Assembly: GCF_900168045.1 (NCBI RefSeq)
Contig: NZ_FUYY01000008.1
Span: forward strand, 1-64,000
DNA length: 64,000 nt
Source: Salegentibacter holothuriorum
GTDB taxonomy: Bacteria; Bacteroidota; Bacteroidia; Flavobacteriales; Flavobacteriaceae
Direction: 5' to 3'
Positions 36,137 to 44,858 of the stretch are shown here, piece after piece. The number at the start of each line of letters is the position of its first letter. Positions within the stretch are counted from its first letter, which is position 1. The notes below the pieces were generated by a model. It saw nothing but the letters and a program-made list of their open reading frames with translations. It did no database searches and was not told the origin of the DNA. A program made the position numbers and the translations under genes.

Positions 36137-36880
36137 TTGAGGTATTTTTTAGAACTGTCATATTTTGGGAAAGCTTATCACGGTTGGCAAAATCAGCCGA
36201 ATGCGATTTCGGTTCAGGAAGAAATAGAACGAGCGCTTTCAGTTGTTTTTCAACAAAAAACACCTATTGTTGGCGCAGGAAGAACAGATGCTGGCGTTCA
36301 CGCCAAACAGATCTTTGCACATTTTGATACCGATAAAGAACTGGAAAAAGAAGCTTTTAGGTTTAAAATGAATTCTTTGCTTCCGGCAGATATAGCTTTA
36401 CGGGGTTTCTTTAAAGTGAAACCTGATGCACATGCTCGTTTTGATGCTTTAAGCCGGAGTTATGAATATCATATCGTTCAGCAGAAAGATCCTTTTTTAG
36501 AGGATAGAAGTTATTTTTTGAAGAATAAGCTGAATGTTGAAAAAATGAATGAGGCAGCGAAAATCTTAAAGGATTATACTAATTTTAAGTGTTTTTCAAA
36601 GTCTAAAACCGATGTAAAAACCTATAATTGCAAGATTTCTGCAGCAGTTTGGAAAAGTGAAAATGAAGTGTTGATTTTTTATATTTCTGCCGACAGATTT
36701 TTAAGAAATATGGTGCGTGCAATTGTGGGAACCTTACTGGAAATTGGTTTAGGGAAACAACCCATAGAAAATATGCACGAGATTATAAAAAGTAAAGACA
36801 GGAGTAAGGCGGGGACTTCGGTACCAGCAAAAGCATTATACCTTAGCAGGGTTACTTACCCGGAAATAGCAATAAAATAA
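36137..36880 (+). CDS. truA: tRNA pseudouridine synthase A
   Basis: TruA makes pseudouridine at positions 38-40 of the tRNA anticodon arm. The product (247 residues) starts MRYFLELSYFGKAYHGWQNQ, has the catalytic aspartate Asp51 in VGAGRTDAGVHA, and the later blocks FDALSRSYEYHI, FKCFSKSKTD and DRFLRNMVRAIVGTLLEIG. The start codon is TTG (36137-36139): the family's N-terminus aligns exactly there and no ATG or GTG is available, so the unusual start is well supported. It is followed without any gap by the ABC transporter gene. Confidence 0.95.
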   Translation: MRYFLELSYFGKAYHGWQNQPNAISVQEEIERALSVVFQQKTPIVGAGRTDAGVHAKQIFAHFDTDKELEKEAFRFKMNSLLPADIALRGFFKVKPDAHARFDALSRSYEYHIVQQKDPFLEDRSYFLKNKLNVEKMNEAAKILKDYTNFKCFSKSKTDVKTYNCKISAAVWKSENEVLIFYISADRFLRNMVRAIVGTLLEIGLGKQPIENMHEIIKSKDRSKAGTSVPAKALYLSRVTYPEIAIK

Positions 36881-38647
36881 ATGGCATCTAAAACAGGTAA
36901 CGCATTCGATTTTGATTTATTTAAGCGCTTGCTTAAATACACTAATCCCTATAAAGTAACTTTTTATTTTGTAGGTGTTGCAGCTATTTTGCTTTCATTT
37001 TTTGCTGTTTTAAGACCTTATTTATTAAAGGTTACCGTAGATGATGCAATTACGCCACAGAATTATGATAACCTTGTTTTTTATGTTGGTTTAATGGCCG
37101 GCGTTTTAGTGCTGGAAGTTATTTTTCAGTTTCTATTTGTGTATTTCGCTAACTGGTTAGGACAGGAAGTGGTTAGAGACCTTCGGGTAAACCTTTTTAA
37201 ACATATGCTCAATTTTAAAATGACTTATTTTGATAAGTCGGCAGTTGGGCGTTTGGTAACCCGCGCGGTAAGCGATATTGAAACTATTGCCAGTATTTTT
37301 AGTCAGGGGCTTTTTATGATTATCAGTGATATTCTAAAAATGCTGGTGGTAATTGGCTTTATGTTTTACCAAAGCTGGCAGTTAACCTTACTGGTGTTGA
37401 CCGTGCTTCCGCTAATTATGTACGCTACTCGTGTTTTTCAGAAGAAAATGAAAGTCGCTTTTGAAGAAGTACGAACACAGGTTGCCAACCTAAATACTTT
37501 TGTTCAGGAGCGAATTACGGGAATGAAAATCGTGCAACTTTTTACCCGTGAGAAAGCCGAATACAAAAAATTTAAAGAAATTAATGATAAGCACCGAAAT
37601 GCCTGGGTTAAAACCGTTTGGTATAACTCTATTTTCTTTCCAATTGCCGAAATGGCAACTTCTATTACCATTGGTTTAATTGTTTGGTTTGGTGGTTTAC
37701 GCGCGGTTGCAGACGATGGAATTACCCTGGGTGTAATTATTGCTTTTATTGAATTGTCTCAGCTCCTGTTTAGACCACTACGACAAATTGCCGATAAGTT
37801 TAATACGCTGCAAATGGGAATGGTTGCGGCCAATCGTGTCTTTGGAATTTTAGATACCGACTCTTCTATTAGTAATGAAGGTAAAATTCAAGTTAAAGAC
37901 CTGAAAGGCGACATAGAGTTCAAAAATGTGCGTTTTAGTTATACCGATGATGAAGAGGTTTTAAAAGGCGTTTCCTTTAAAGCAAGTGCAGGCGAAACTA
38001 TTGCGATTGTTGGTGCTACCGGGGCAGGGAAATCTACGGTAATCAATTTGCTGAATCGTTTTTATGAAATAGATAGTGGTCAAATTCTTGTAGACGGCAT
38101 TGATATTAAAGATATTACGCTGGAATCTCTACGATCTGAAATTGCCGTAGTACTGCAAAACGTTTTCCTTTTTGCCGATACTATTTTGGCTAATATAAAT
38201 CTCAGTGATCCTAACATTACCGAAGAAGATGTGGTTAGTGCAGCCAAACAAATTGGTATTCATGAATTCATCAATACCCTGCCTAATACTTATCATTATA
38301 ATGTAAAAGAGCGAGGCGCAATGTTATCTTCGGGACAGCGACAACTTATTTCTTTTTTACGTGCCTATATGAGTAATCCCAGTATCCTCATTTTAGATGA
38401 AGCTACTTCTTCGGTAGATACTTATAGCGAACTACTAATCCAGGAAGCCACCGATAAGATTACGAAAGGAAGAACTTCTATTGTGATTGCCCATAGACTT
38501 GCTACCATTAAAAAAGCCGATAAGATCATGGTGATGGATGCCGGTGAAATTGTAGAAATAGGAACGCACACAGAATTGCTTCAAAAGAAAGAAGGCTACT
38601 ACAAAAACCTTTATGAAGTTCAGTTTATGGCAGAGGAAAGTTTATAA
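36881..38647 (+). CDS. ABC exporter, fused permease and ATPase (MsbA-like)
   Basis: A 588-residue half-transporter: six membrane helices in residues ~20-310 (type 1 exporter fold), then an ATPase domain with Walker A (VGATGAGKSTVIN), Q loop (VVLQNVFLFADT), signature MLSSGQRQLIS, Walker B (SILILDEATSSVD) and the H loop (IVIAHRLATI). The signature serine-glycine-glycine is SSGQ instead of LSGGQ. It works as a dimer, exporting lipids, peptides or drugs; the substrate is not predictable. Its ATG directly follows the truA stop codon, so the two are surely co-transcribed. Confidence 0.93.
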   Translation: MASKTGNAFDFDLFKRLLKYTNPYKVTFYFVGVAAILLSFFAVLRPYLLKVTVDDAITPQNYDNLVFYVGLMAGVLVLEVIFQFLFVYFANWLGQEVVRDLRVNLFKHMLNFKMTYFDKSAVGRLVTRAVSDIETIASIFSQGLFMIISDILKMLVVIGFMFYQSWQLTLLVLTVLPLIMYATRVFQKKMKVAFEEVRTQVANLNTFVQERITGMKIVQLFTREKAEYKKFKEINDKHRNAWVKTVWYNSIFFPIAEMATSITIGLIVWFGGLRAVADDGITLGVIIAFIELSQLLFRPLRQIADKFNTLQMGMVAANRVFGILDTDSSISNEGKIQVKDLKGDIEFKNVRFSYTDDEEVLKGVSFKASAGETIAIVGATGAGKSTVINLLNRFYEIDSGQILVDGIDIKDITLESLRSEIAVVLQNVFLFADTILANINLSDPNITEEDVVSAAKQIGIHEFINTLPNTYHYNVKERGAMLSSGQRQLISFLRAYMSNPSILILDEATSSVDTYSELLIQEATDKITKGRTSIVIAHRLATIKKADKIMVMDAGEIVEIGTHTELLQKKEGYYKNLYEVQFMAEESL

Positions 38648-38731
38648 GTTCGAGGAATTTAAAGGAAAGTCAATAATTTAAGGATAGAATTCCAACGGTC
38701 AATCTATGGGGGTCACGCCTTCTAGAAAGGA

Positions 38732-39562
38732 TTATAGAAGATCTTTTTTAATTCTTTCAATCAATTCATCTGTACTTTCAAACATCACGAATTCCCCGTC
38801 TTTTACATAAGAAATCTGCCCGGTTTCTTCACTTACTACCAGGGCAAGCGCATCGGTTTTTTCAGTAATTCCAACAGCGGCACGGTGGCGTAATCCAAAT
38901 CTTAGCGGAATAGACCTATCGTTAGAAACTGGTAGAATTACCCTGGTGGCCGTGATTTTATTATCTTCTATTACCATCGCACCGTCGTGAAGTGGAGAAT
39001 TTTTATAGAAAATTGACTCCATAATAGGTTGATTGAGTTCAATATTCATATCGTCCCCAGAATTTTTTACAAAATCCAGGTTCGTATTTTTCTGAATAAC
39101 AATTAAAGCGCCGGTATAACTTTGGCCCATGGCTTCGCAGGCCGAAATAATATCATCTACATTGGTGCTGGTTTCCAAATCACCTTTTAAGAATCTAAGC
39201 TGGGTAAAGAACTTTCCTTTTTGCGTGAAATTTGTTGACCCAATCATTAAAAGAAATTTCCTTATTTCTTGTTGAAAGACCACGATTAAAGCAAACATTC
39301 CAACTCCTATAAACTCACCAAGAACGCTGCTTAGAAGCTCCATTTGAAGCAATTCGGTGAGGCTTCCCATAAGGTAAATAATCACGATCCCTATAAAGAT
39401 ATTTACCGCAACTGTTCCTTTCACTAATTTATATAAATAATATAATAGGAAAGCTACAAATACAATATCCAGTACATCTAGAAAACGAAGATTGATTATA
39501 TCCAAATTAGTTGGGTTTTTTGTAAAAATAGAAAATATGCGGCTACTTATTAAGTTCTGCAA
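38732..39562 (-). CDS. cdaA: Diadenylate cyclase CdaA
   Basis: CdaA makes cyclic di-AMP from two ATP. Three membrane helices in the first ~105 residues are followed by the DisA_N catalytic domain with PLHDGAMVIEDNKI and the substrate-binding RHRAAVGITEKTDAL. The length of 276 residues and architecture match the TIGR00159 type. Its start overlaps the 3' end of folP by 20 bp, so it is translated from the same transcript. In Gram-positive bacteria c-di-AMP controls potassium and osmolyte transport; in Bacteroidota its role is less known. The start shown is the first ATG of the frame and gives a short extension before the first helix. Confidence 0.93.
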   Translation of the reverse strand: MQNLISSRIFSIFTKNPTNLDIINLRFLDVLDIVFVAFLLYYLYKLVKGTVAVNIFIGIVIIYLMGSLTELLQMELLSSVLGEFIGVGMFALIVVFQQEIRKFLLMIGSTNFTQKGKFFTQLRFLKGDLETSTNVDDIISACEAMGQSYTGALIVIQKNTNLDFVKNSGDDMNIELNQPIMESIFYKNSPLHDGAMVIEDNKITATRVILPVSNDRSIPLRFGLRHRAAVGITEKTDALALVVSEETGQISYVKDGEFVMFESTDELIERIKKDLL

Positions 39563-40367
39563 ATAATTTAGTGCATTCTACCGCTTCTTTTACATCATGA
39601 ACTCTCAAAATATTGGCACCGTTATTTAAGGCTATGGTGTTTAAGAAGGTAGTCCCGTTTAAAGCTTCTGCTGCCGAAGTCTTTAAAGTTTTATAGATCA
39701 GGGATTTTCTTGAAAGTCCTGCTAATAATGGCAATTCTAGAGTTTTAAAGAGTTCCATTTTGGAAAGTAATTCAAAATTCTGATTGATATTTTTAGCAAA
39801 TCCGAAGCCCGGATCCACAATTAAATCGTTTATTCCTAAAGCCCTTGCAGCACTTATCTTTTCCGAGAAATAGAATAAAATATCCTGTAAAATATCCTCA
39901 TATTGGTTGAGGTCTTTCATAGTTTGTGGGGTACCACGCATATGCATCATAATATAAGGTACCTGATGTTTTGCCACGGTTTTCATCATTTCTTGATCCA
40001 AATTTCCGGCAGAGATATCGTTAATTATTGCTGCACCTGCTTCAATGCTTTTTTCGGCTACGTTTGCGCGAAAGGTATCTACAGAAATTAATGTTTCCGG
40101 GAAATGTTTTAGAATATTTTCTATTGCGGGAAGTACGCGTTTCAACTCTTCGGTTTCCTCAACTTTTGGTGCTCCCGGCGGAGTGCTATAGCCACCAACA
40201 TCAATAAAATCGGCGCCATCTTTCAGCATTTTTTCCACCTGATTAAGAATATCTTTTTCCGAAACTTTTCGGCTTTCAGCATAAAAAGAATTGGGAGTGG
40301 TATTGATAATTCCCATCACTTTAGGGCTGTTAAGGTCTATAAGCTTGCCCTGGCAATTTATGGTCAT
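39543..40367 (-). CDS. folP: Dihydropteroate synthase
   Basis: FolP condenses 4-aminobenzoate with dihydropterin pyrophosphate in folate synthesis and is the sulfonamide target. The TIM-barrel enzyme shows VMGIINTTPNSFY, DFIDVGGYSTPPGA, VSVDTFRANVA, IINDISAGNLD, YIMMHMRGTPQTM, LIVDPGFGFAKN, LLAGLSRKSLI and LRVHDVKEAV. All signature residues for pterin and pyrophosphate binding appear present. The length of 274 residues is normal. It is the first gene of a two-gene transcript with cdaA. Confidence 0.96.
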   Translation of the reverse strand: MTINCQGKLIDLNSPKVMGIINTTPNSFYAESRKVSEKDILNQVEKMLKDGADFIDVGGYSTPPGAPKVEETEELKRVLPAIENILKHFPETLISVDTFRANVAEKSIEAGAAIINDISAGNLDQEMMKTVAKHQVPYIMMHMRGTPQTMKDLNQYEDILQDILFYFSEKISAARALGINDLIVDPGFGFAKNINQNFELLSKMELFKTLELPLLAGLSRKSLIYKTLKTSAAEALNGTTFLNTIALNNGANILRVHDVKEAVECTKLFAELNK

Positions 40368-40826
40368 TTTTACGGAATTTTAATTAAATATTCTGAAGTC
40401 AAAAGCAATAATTTTTAAAGCTCAATTCAGAAATTATAAAATGCGGTTTTAGTATTAATTCTGTTCTTAATAATTTATGCTTGTTCTTTTTTCCATTGAT
40501 GAAAAAGGAACCAAAAAAATCTAGGCTTACGAAACTTTATCTAAATTTATCGTTCAGCACCTAAATTTTAGGAACTCTCCCGATAAAAATCGGGATCAAA
40601 CAACCTAAGATTTCACGGTGCATCACTTCAAATTTTATGATAAATTTTCGGTAGGCCGCTTAAAAATCAACAGTACAAAATATAAAAAATAGAACCTCAA
40701 TATTAAAAATTTAGGAGGTTACACATAATTATTAATATTTCAAAGAATTTGTAAAAAACGATTAGATAAATATTGTTTTACTATCTGAAATATTTGCACG
40801 AAATTTACGGAAATTAGATCTCTTTT
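40368..40826. other. Intergenic region between folP and the DUF1599 gene
   Basis: A 459-bp AT-rich stretch between divergent genes. It holds an inverted repeat TCCCGATAAAAATCGGGA (40578-40595) that lacks a T-run. Near 40786 the sequence AATATTTG approximates a -7 box for the downstream gene. I see no open frame or RNA gene in it. Confidence 0.5.
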
Positions 40827-41372
40827 ATGCAGAATACCTCAAAACAGTATGACGCGGTGGTAGCCACCTGCCGTAGCCTGTTTATTAACAAGATGAAAGA
40901 TTACGGAAGCGCCTGGAGAATTCTTAGGCTTCCGTCACTTACCGACCAGATTTTTATAAAAGCCCAGCGCATAAGAAAACTCCAGGAAAATGGAGTAAGA
41001 AAAGTAGATGAGGACGAAAAATCGGAATTTATAGGAATCATCAATTACTCGATAATGGCTTTAATTCAGTTGAAAAAAGGTGTTGTTGCCCAGCCAGATC
41101 TTGGGGTGGAAGAAGCGGCAGATCTTTATGATGAAAACATAGCTGAAACCAAAGCCTTGATGATGAACAAAAATCATGATTATGGCGAGGCCTGGCGAGA
41201 TATGCGGGTAAGCTCTTTAACTGATCTTATTATTCAGAAATTATTGCGGGTCAAGCAAATTGAAGACAATAAAGGGCTAACCTTGGTGAGCGAAGGGATT
41301 GATGCGAACTACCAGGATATGATAAATTATTCCATCTTCGCAATGATTCTAATGAATGAAGCTGAAGCATAG
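40827..41372 (+). CDS. DUF1599 protein made of two tandem copies of one domain
   Basis: The 181-residue protein is an internal duplication: the first half has KMKDYGSAWRILRLPSLTDQ and INYSIMALIQL, the second KNHDYGEAWRDMRVSSLTDL and INYSIFAMILM, spaced alike. DUF1599 is also listed as a nucleotide-modification-associated domain (Nmad1) because in phages it occurs with DNA-base-modifying enzymes; here the genomic setting is housekeeping. The conserved Asp-Tyr-Gly-x-Ala/Ser-Trp motif, present twice, suggests two nucleotide-binding sites, an inference. It precedes the DoxX-like gene by 48 bp and is likely in the same transcript. Confidence 0.85.
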   Translation: MQNTSKQYDAVVATCRSLFINKMKDYGSAWRILRLPSLTDQIFIKAQRIRKLQENGVRKVDEDEKSEFIGIINYSIMALIQLKKGVVAQPDLGVEEAADLYDENIAETKALMMNKNHDYGEAWRDMRVSSLTDLIIQKLLRVKQIEDNKGLTLVSEGIDANYQDMINYSIFAMILMNEAEA

Positions 41373-41420
41373 TTTTTTATAACTTTTCAGAAGATAAAAG
41401 CATTTAATAAATAAAGAAGC

Positions 41421-42515
41421 ATGAAATTATTAGTAGGGTTTTCCAGAATTTTCGTTGGCGTATTATTTATTTTTTCAGGATTTATAAAACTCAACGATCC
41501 ACTGGGATTTTCTTATAAACTCCAGGAATATTTTAGTCCGGAGGTTTTAGGGCTTGATTTTTTGGTTCCATTTTCATTGGTGATCGCCATAGTTTTAGTG
41601 GTTTTTGAGCTGGTGGTGGGAATTATGCTTTTAATTGGTTACCTCCCTAAATTTACGGTTTGGAGTTTACTCTTAATGATCGTTTTCTTTACGTTTCTCA
41701 CCTTTTACTCGGCTTATTTTAATAAAGTGACAGATTGTGGGTGTTTTGGAGATGCGATCCCGTTAACGCCCTGGCAGTCTTTTATCAAAGATGTTATCCT
41801 GCTTGTTTTTATACTGATACTTTTCTTTAATCGAAAATTGATCACTCCCGTTCTAAATCCTATTTCACATCGCTGGATCATCTTTTTATCCTTTATCCTT
41901 TCATTTTGGTTTTGCTACCACGTATTGATGCATTTACCGGTTTTTGATTTTAGAGCTTATAAAATCGGGAATAATATTGAAGAGTTAATGCAGGTTCCGG
42001 AAGACGCCCAAAAAGCTGTTTATGAGTACGAATGGACCTTTATGCATAATGGCGAAGAAGTAAAACTCATTACAGATGGGACTTACCCTAAGCAGGAAGG
42101 TGAATTTGTAGGTGTGGAAACTACGATGATAGAGGAAGGTTATGTGCCGTTAATTCAGGATTTTGAGATAGAAGCAAATGGAGAGGTGATTACCAGTCAA
42201 ATTCTTGATGCTGAAAAACTTTTTATGGTGGTGGCCTATGATCTTTCTCATACTGAGCAGGAAGGATTTAAAGCGATACAAGACCTTGCAGCAGAAGCTA
42301 ATGAAAAGGGTTATAACGTAGTTGGTTTAACCGCTTCTAATGATGCAGACCAACAAAAAATAATCGAAAAATTTCAGCTTGATTTTGAATTTTACCAGGT
42401 AGATAAAAAGGTTTTACAAACAATTGTAAGATCTAACCCTGGACTTTTAGTTATGGAAAAAGGTACAATTGTCCAGAAAAAGCATTGGTTTGATGCTGCG
42501 GATATAAGATTATAA
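41421..42515 (+). CDS. BT_3928-family protein: DoxX/MauE-like membrane domain plus thioredoxin-like domain
   Basis: The 364-residue protein has four membrane helices in residues ~1-150, of the DoxX/MauE type (FSRIFVGVLFIFSGFIKLNDP, and the hallmark loop VTDCGCFGDAIPLTPWQ), a further helix near 150-170, and a periplasmic C-terminal part that ends in a thioredoxin-like fold (VVAYDLSHTEQEGF, VVGLTASNDADQQ, NPGLLVMEKGTIVQKKHW) without a CxxC pair. MauE-like proteins are linked to disulfide chemistry in the envelope; for this family the function is unknown. It lies 138 bp upstream of tpiA. Confidence 0.87.
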   Translation: MKLLVGFSRIFVGVLFIFSGFIKLNDPLGFSYKLQEYFSPEVLGLDFLVPFSLVIAIVLVVFELVVGIMLLIGYLPKFTVWSLLLMIVFFTFLTFYSAYFNKVTDCGCFGDAIPLTPWQSFIKDVILLVFILILFFNRKLITPVLNPISHRWIIFLSFILSFWFCYHVLMHLPVFDFRAYKIGNNIEELMQVPEDAQKAVYEYEWTFMHNGEEVKLITDGTYPKQEGEFVGVETTMIEEGYVPLIQDFEIEANGEVITSQILDAEKLFMVVAYDLSHTEQEGFKAIQDLAAEANEKGYNVVGLTASNDADQQKIIEKFQLDFEFYQVDKKVLQTIVRSNPGLLVMEKGTIVQKKHWFDAADIRL

Positions 42516-42596
42516 ATCATACTTAAGATTTCTTGAATTTTTGGTAAAAAGCGAATCTTCATTCGGCTTAGGCGTAGCTATGTTTATTCTTATCAA

Positions 42597-42604
42597 TATA
42601 TTTG
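42597..42604 (+). promoter_or_regulatory. -7 box for tpiA
   Basis: TATATTTG matches TAnnTTTG, 49 bp before the tpiA start. The leader contains the small hairpin GCGGATTTTTTCCGC. No -33 TTG at the standard distance. Confidence 0.45.
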
Positions 42605-42653
42605 TAGGAGAGCGGATTTTTTCCGCGGAAATAATAAAATCAACTAAGAAATT

Positions 42654-43406
42654 ATGAGAAAAAAGATAGTAGCCGGAAACTGGAAAATGAACAACGATCT
42701 TGCTGAAACGCAGGAGTTGCTTTCACATTTAAAAATGCAATTGGTAAAAGAGCCTGAAGCCGAAGTTATGGTAGCACCGGCCTTTACTAATTTATACTCA
42801 GCTTTTCAAGGGCTAAAAGATACTCCGGTACAGGTTGTGGCGCAAAATATGCACCAGGCAGAGAACGGAGCTTATACCGGAGAGGTTTCAGCAAAAATGC
42901 TTAAAAGCATTGGGGTAGATACCGTAATTTTAGGTCATAGTGAGCGACGCGCGATTTTTGGGGAAACCAACGAAATTCTTGCAGAAAAAGTGAATTCAGC
43001 TCTTAAAAGTGAGATGAGAATTATTTTTTGCTTTGGTGAGGAATTGGCCGATAGAAAGAGTGATAATCATTTTGATCTTGTAGCAAAACAACTTGAGGAG
43101 AGTTTATACCAGATTTCTGATGCAGATTGGAAGAATGTAGTATTGGCTTACGAACCGGTTTGGGCTATTGGAACCGGAGAAACCGCTTCTCCAGAACAAG
43201 CACAGGAAATGCATGCTTTTGTTAGAAAAAATATTTCAGAAAAATTTAATGACGAAATCGCACAAAATGTTTCTATCCTTTATGGAGGAAGTGTGAAGCC
43301 TGCAAATGCCAAAGAGATCTTTGCAAAAGAAGATGTAGATGGCGGACTTATTGGTGGAGCCAGCCTTAAAGCAGTAGATTTTGTTGAAATTATAAATGCC
43401 TTTTAA
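42654..43406 (+). CDS. tpiA: Triosephosphate isomerase
   Basis: TpiA interconverts dihydroxyacetone phosphate and glyceraldehyde-3-phosphate. The barrel's catalytic residues are in place: Lys11 in AGNWKMNND, the histidine of VILGHSERR and the glutamate of LAYEPVWAIGTGETA; phosphate-binding loops ILYGGSVKPANA and GLIGGASLKA close the protein. The length of 250 residues is normal. It is followed by prmA after 2 bp, and then clpS, in what looks like one transcript. Confidence 0.97.
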   Translation: MRKKIVAGNWKMNNDLAETQELLSHLKMQLVKEPEAEVMVAPAFTNLYSAFQGLKDTPVQVVAQNMHQAENGAYTGEVSAKMLKSIGVDTVILGHSERRAIFGETNEILAEKVNSALKSEMRIIFCFGEELADRKSDNHFDLVAKQLEESLYQISDADWKNVVLAYEPVWAIGTGETASPEQAQEMHAFVRKNISEKFNDEIAQNVSILYGGSVKPANAKEIFAKEDVDGGLIGGASLKAVDFVEIINAF

Positions 43407-43408
43407 TT

Positions 43409-44242
43409 ATGTCTTCTAACTATCTCGAATTCAAGTTTAAAATAGAGCCCTTGCAGCCTGCCTCAGAAATTCTTGTAGCAGAGCTGGGCTACCTGGGTTT
43501 TGAGAGTTTTGTAGAAGAAGAAGATGGCATTACTGCCTATATCCCTGCCGAGGAGTACGAAGATGATCTCCTGGCAGGGGTTCATATCCTACAATCAGAA
43601 GATTTTGAAATCACTTATTCTAAAGGTGAAATAGAACAGGTGAATTGGAACGAAGAATGGGAGAAAAATTTTAATCCCATTTTAGTAGATGATATTTGTA
43701 GTGTTAGAGCTCCTTTTCATCCAGAGCCCGATGTGGAATATGATATTGTAATAGAACCAAAAATGTCTTTTGGGACCGGGCATCACGCGACCACTCACAT
43801 GATGATTCAGCATATTTTAAAAAATGACTGGAATGATAAAGCTGTACTGGATATGGGCTGTGGCACCGGTGTTTTAGCTATTTTGGCAAGTTTAAAAGGA
43901 GCAAAGTTTGTTGACGCCATTGATATTGATAATTGGTGCTACCAAAATACTCTTGAAAATATTGGTAGAAACGATTGCGATAATATTAATGTTGAAGAGG
44001 GAGGAGCTGAACTATTGCAGGACAGAAAATATGATATGATTTTGGCTAACATCAATAGGAACATTCTACTTAGAGATATTCCTATTTATGTAGACTGCCT
44101 TAATAAAGAAGGAGATCTATTTTTAAGTGGGTTTTATGAAGAAGATATTCCGGTAATTAAAGAAGCCTGCCTAAAACTTGGGTTAACTTATAAAGAGCAC
44201 TTTGAGAAAAGTAATTGGGTAGCTATAAGGTTTTCAAAATAA
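43409..44242 (+). CDS. prmA: Ribosomal protein L11 methyltransferase
   Basis: PrmA trimethylates ribosomal protein L11. The 277-residue product has the N-terminal substrate-recognition domain (residues ~1-85: LGYLGFESFVEEEDG), the linker with PKMSFGTGHHATTHMM and a Rossmann domain with VLDMGCGTGVLAILA (SAM motif I), VDAIDIDNWC, and MILANINRNIL, the conserved NxNR-type catalytic loop. It begins 2 bp after tpiA. Confidence 0.95.
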   Translation: MSSNYLEFKFKIEPLQPASEILVAELGYLGFESFVEEEDGITAYIPAEEYEDDLLAGVHILQSEDFEITYSKGEIEQVNWNEEWEKNFNPILVDDICSVRAPFHPEPDVEYDIVIEPKMSFGTGHHATTHMMIQHILKNDWNDKAVLDMGCGTGVLAILASLKGAKFVDAIDIDNWCYQNTLENIGRNDCDNINVEEGGAELLQDRKYDMILANINRNILLRDIPIYVDCLNKEGDLFLSGFYEEDIPVIKEACLKLGLTYKEHFEKSNWVAIRFSK

Positions 44243-44261
44243 GCATTTTATAGATATTTTG

Positions 44262-44269
44262 TATATTTG
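44262..44269 (+). promoter_or_regulatory. -7 box for clpS
   Basis: TATATTTG matches TAnnTTTG, 15 bp before the clpS start codon and 19 bp after the prmA stop. It suggests a separate clpS start in addition to read-through from prmA. No -33 match. Confidence 0.4.
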
Positions 44270-44284
44270 AGGCTTTAAAATTGA

Positions 44285-44560
44285 ATGAAGATGAGTACTA
44301 AAGAAGAAGTATTAGAAGAGGTGAAAACCACCACGCAGAAGGAAAATGAGATCGTACTTTATAATGACGATTACAACACTTTTGATCACGTAATAGAAAC
44401 TTTAATCTACGCCTGTGAACACACTCCGGTGCAGGCAGAACAATGCGCTATCCTGGTGCACTACAAAGGAAAGTGTACGGTTAAAACCGGCTCTTTTGAT
44501 GAATTAAAGCCAAGATGTTCCAAATTATTGGAAGAAGGTTTAAGTGCCGAGATCGTTTAA
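44285..44560 (+). CDS. clpS: ATP-dependent Clp protease adaptor ClpS
   Basis: ClpS brings N-end-rule substrates to the Clp ATPase. The 91-residue protein has an unstructured N-terminal tail and the core with IVLYNDDYNTFDHVIETL, the hydrophobic pocket that binds destabilising N-terminal residues, then HTPVQAEQCAILVHYKGKC and the end LLEEGLSAEIV. The start ATG at 44285 is followed two codons on by a second ATG; either may be used. ClpP is encoded at 31.5 kb; no ClpA/ClpC gene is in the window. Confidence 0.95.
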   Translation: MKMSTKEEVLEEVKTTTQKENEIVLYNDDYNTFDHVIETLIYACEHTPVQAEQCAILVHYKGKCTVKTGSFDELKPRCSKLLEEGLSAEIV

Positions 44561-44604
44561 TTTAAAAAAGTCAATTTTTTATTTTTAGATTCTAAAAATA
44601 ATAA

Positions 44605-44612
44605 TATATTTG
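44605..44612 (+). promoter_or_regulatory. -7 box of tRNA-Arg
   Basis: TATATTTG matches TAnnTTTG, 37 bp before the mature tRNA 5' end. The -33 part is poor (TTTTTAG). Confidence 0.55.
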
Positions 44613-44649
44613 CAGCCGCTTAACCACTTAGGAAAAGCAATATTAAAAA

Positions 44650-44723
44650 GGCCTTGTGGCGCAACTGAATAGCGCACCTGATTACGGCTCAGGAGGTTCC
44701 AGGTTTGAATCCTGGCAAGGTCA
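44650..44723 (+). tRNA. tRNA-Arg (anticodon ACG)
   Basis: A full cloverleaf of 74 nt: acceptor GGCCTTG with CAAGGTC (one G-U pair), D arm GCGC/GCGC, anticodon arm CCTGA-TTACGGC-TCAGG with anticodon ACG, T arm CCAGG-TTTGAAT-CCTGG. CCA is not encoded. A tyrosine recombinase gene lies 231 bp downstream on the same strand, so this tRNA is a candidate integration site. Confidence 0.97.
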
Positions 44724-44748
44724 CTTTTTAGAGAATTCAAATGATGTC

Positions 44749-44787
44749 AAAACCCTGTAAATGCTATGATTTACAGGGTTTTATGTT
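44749..44787 (+). terminator. Terminator after tRNA-Arg
   Basis: AAAACCCTGTAAAT (44749-44762) and ATTTACAGGGTTTT (44769-44782) form a perfect 14-bp stem with a 6-nt loop. Confidence 0.85.
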
Positions 44788-44858
44788 TTTTAGGGCTTTT
44801 GTTAGAATGACTTTTATTATATTTATTATCTAACAAATCGTCAACATAAAAAATTACC

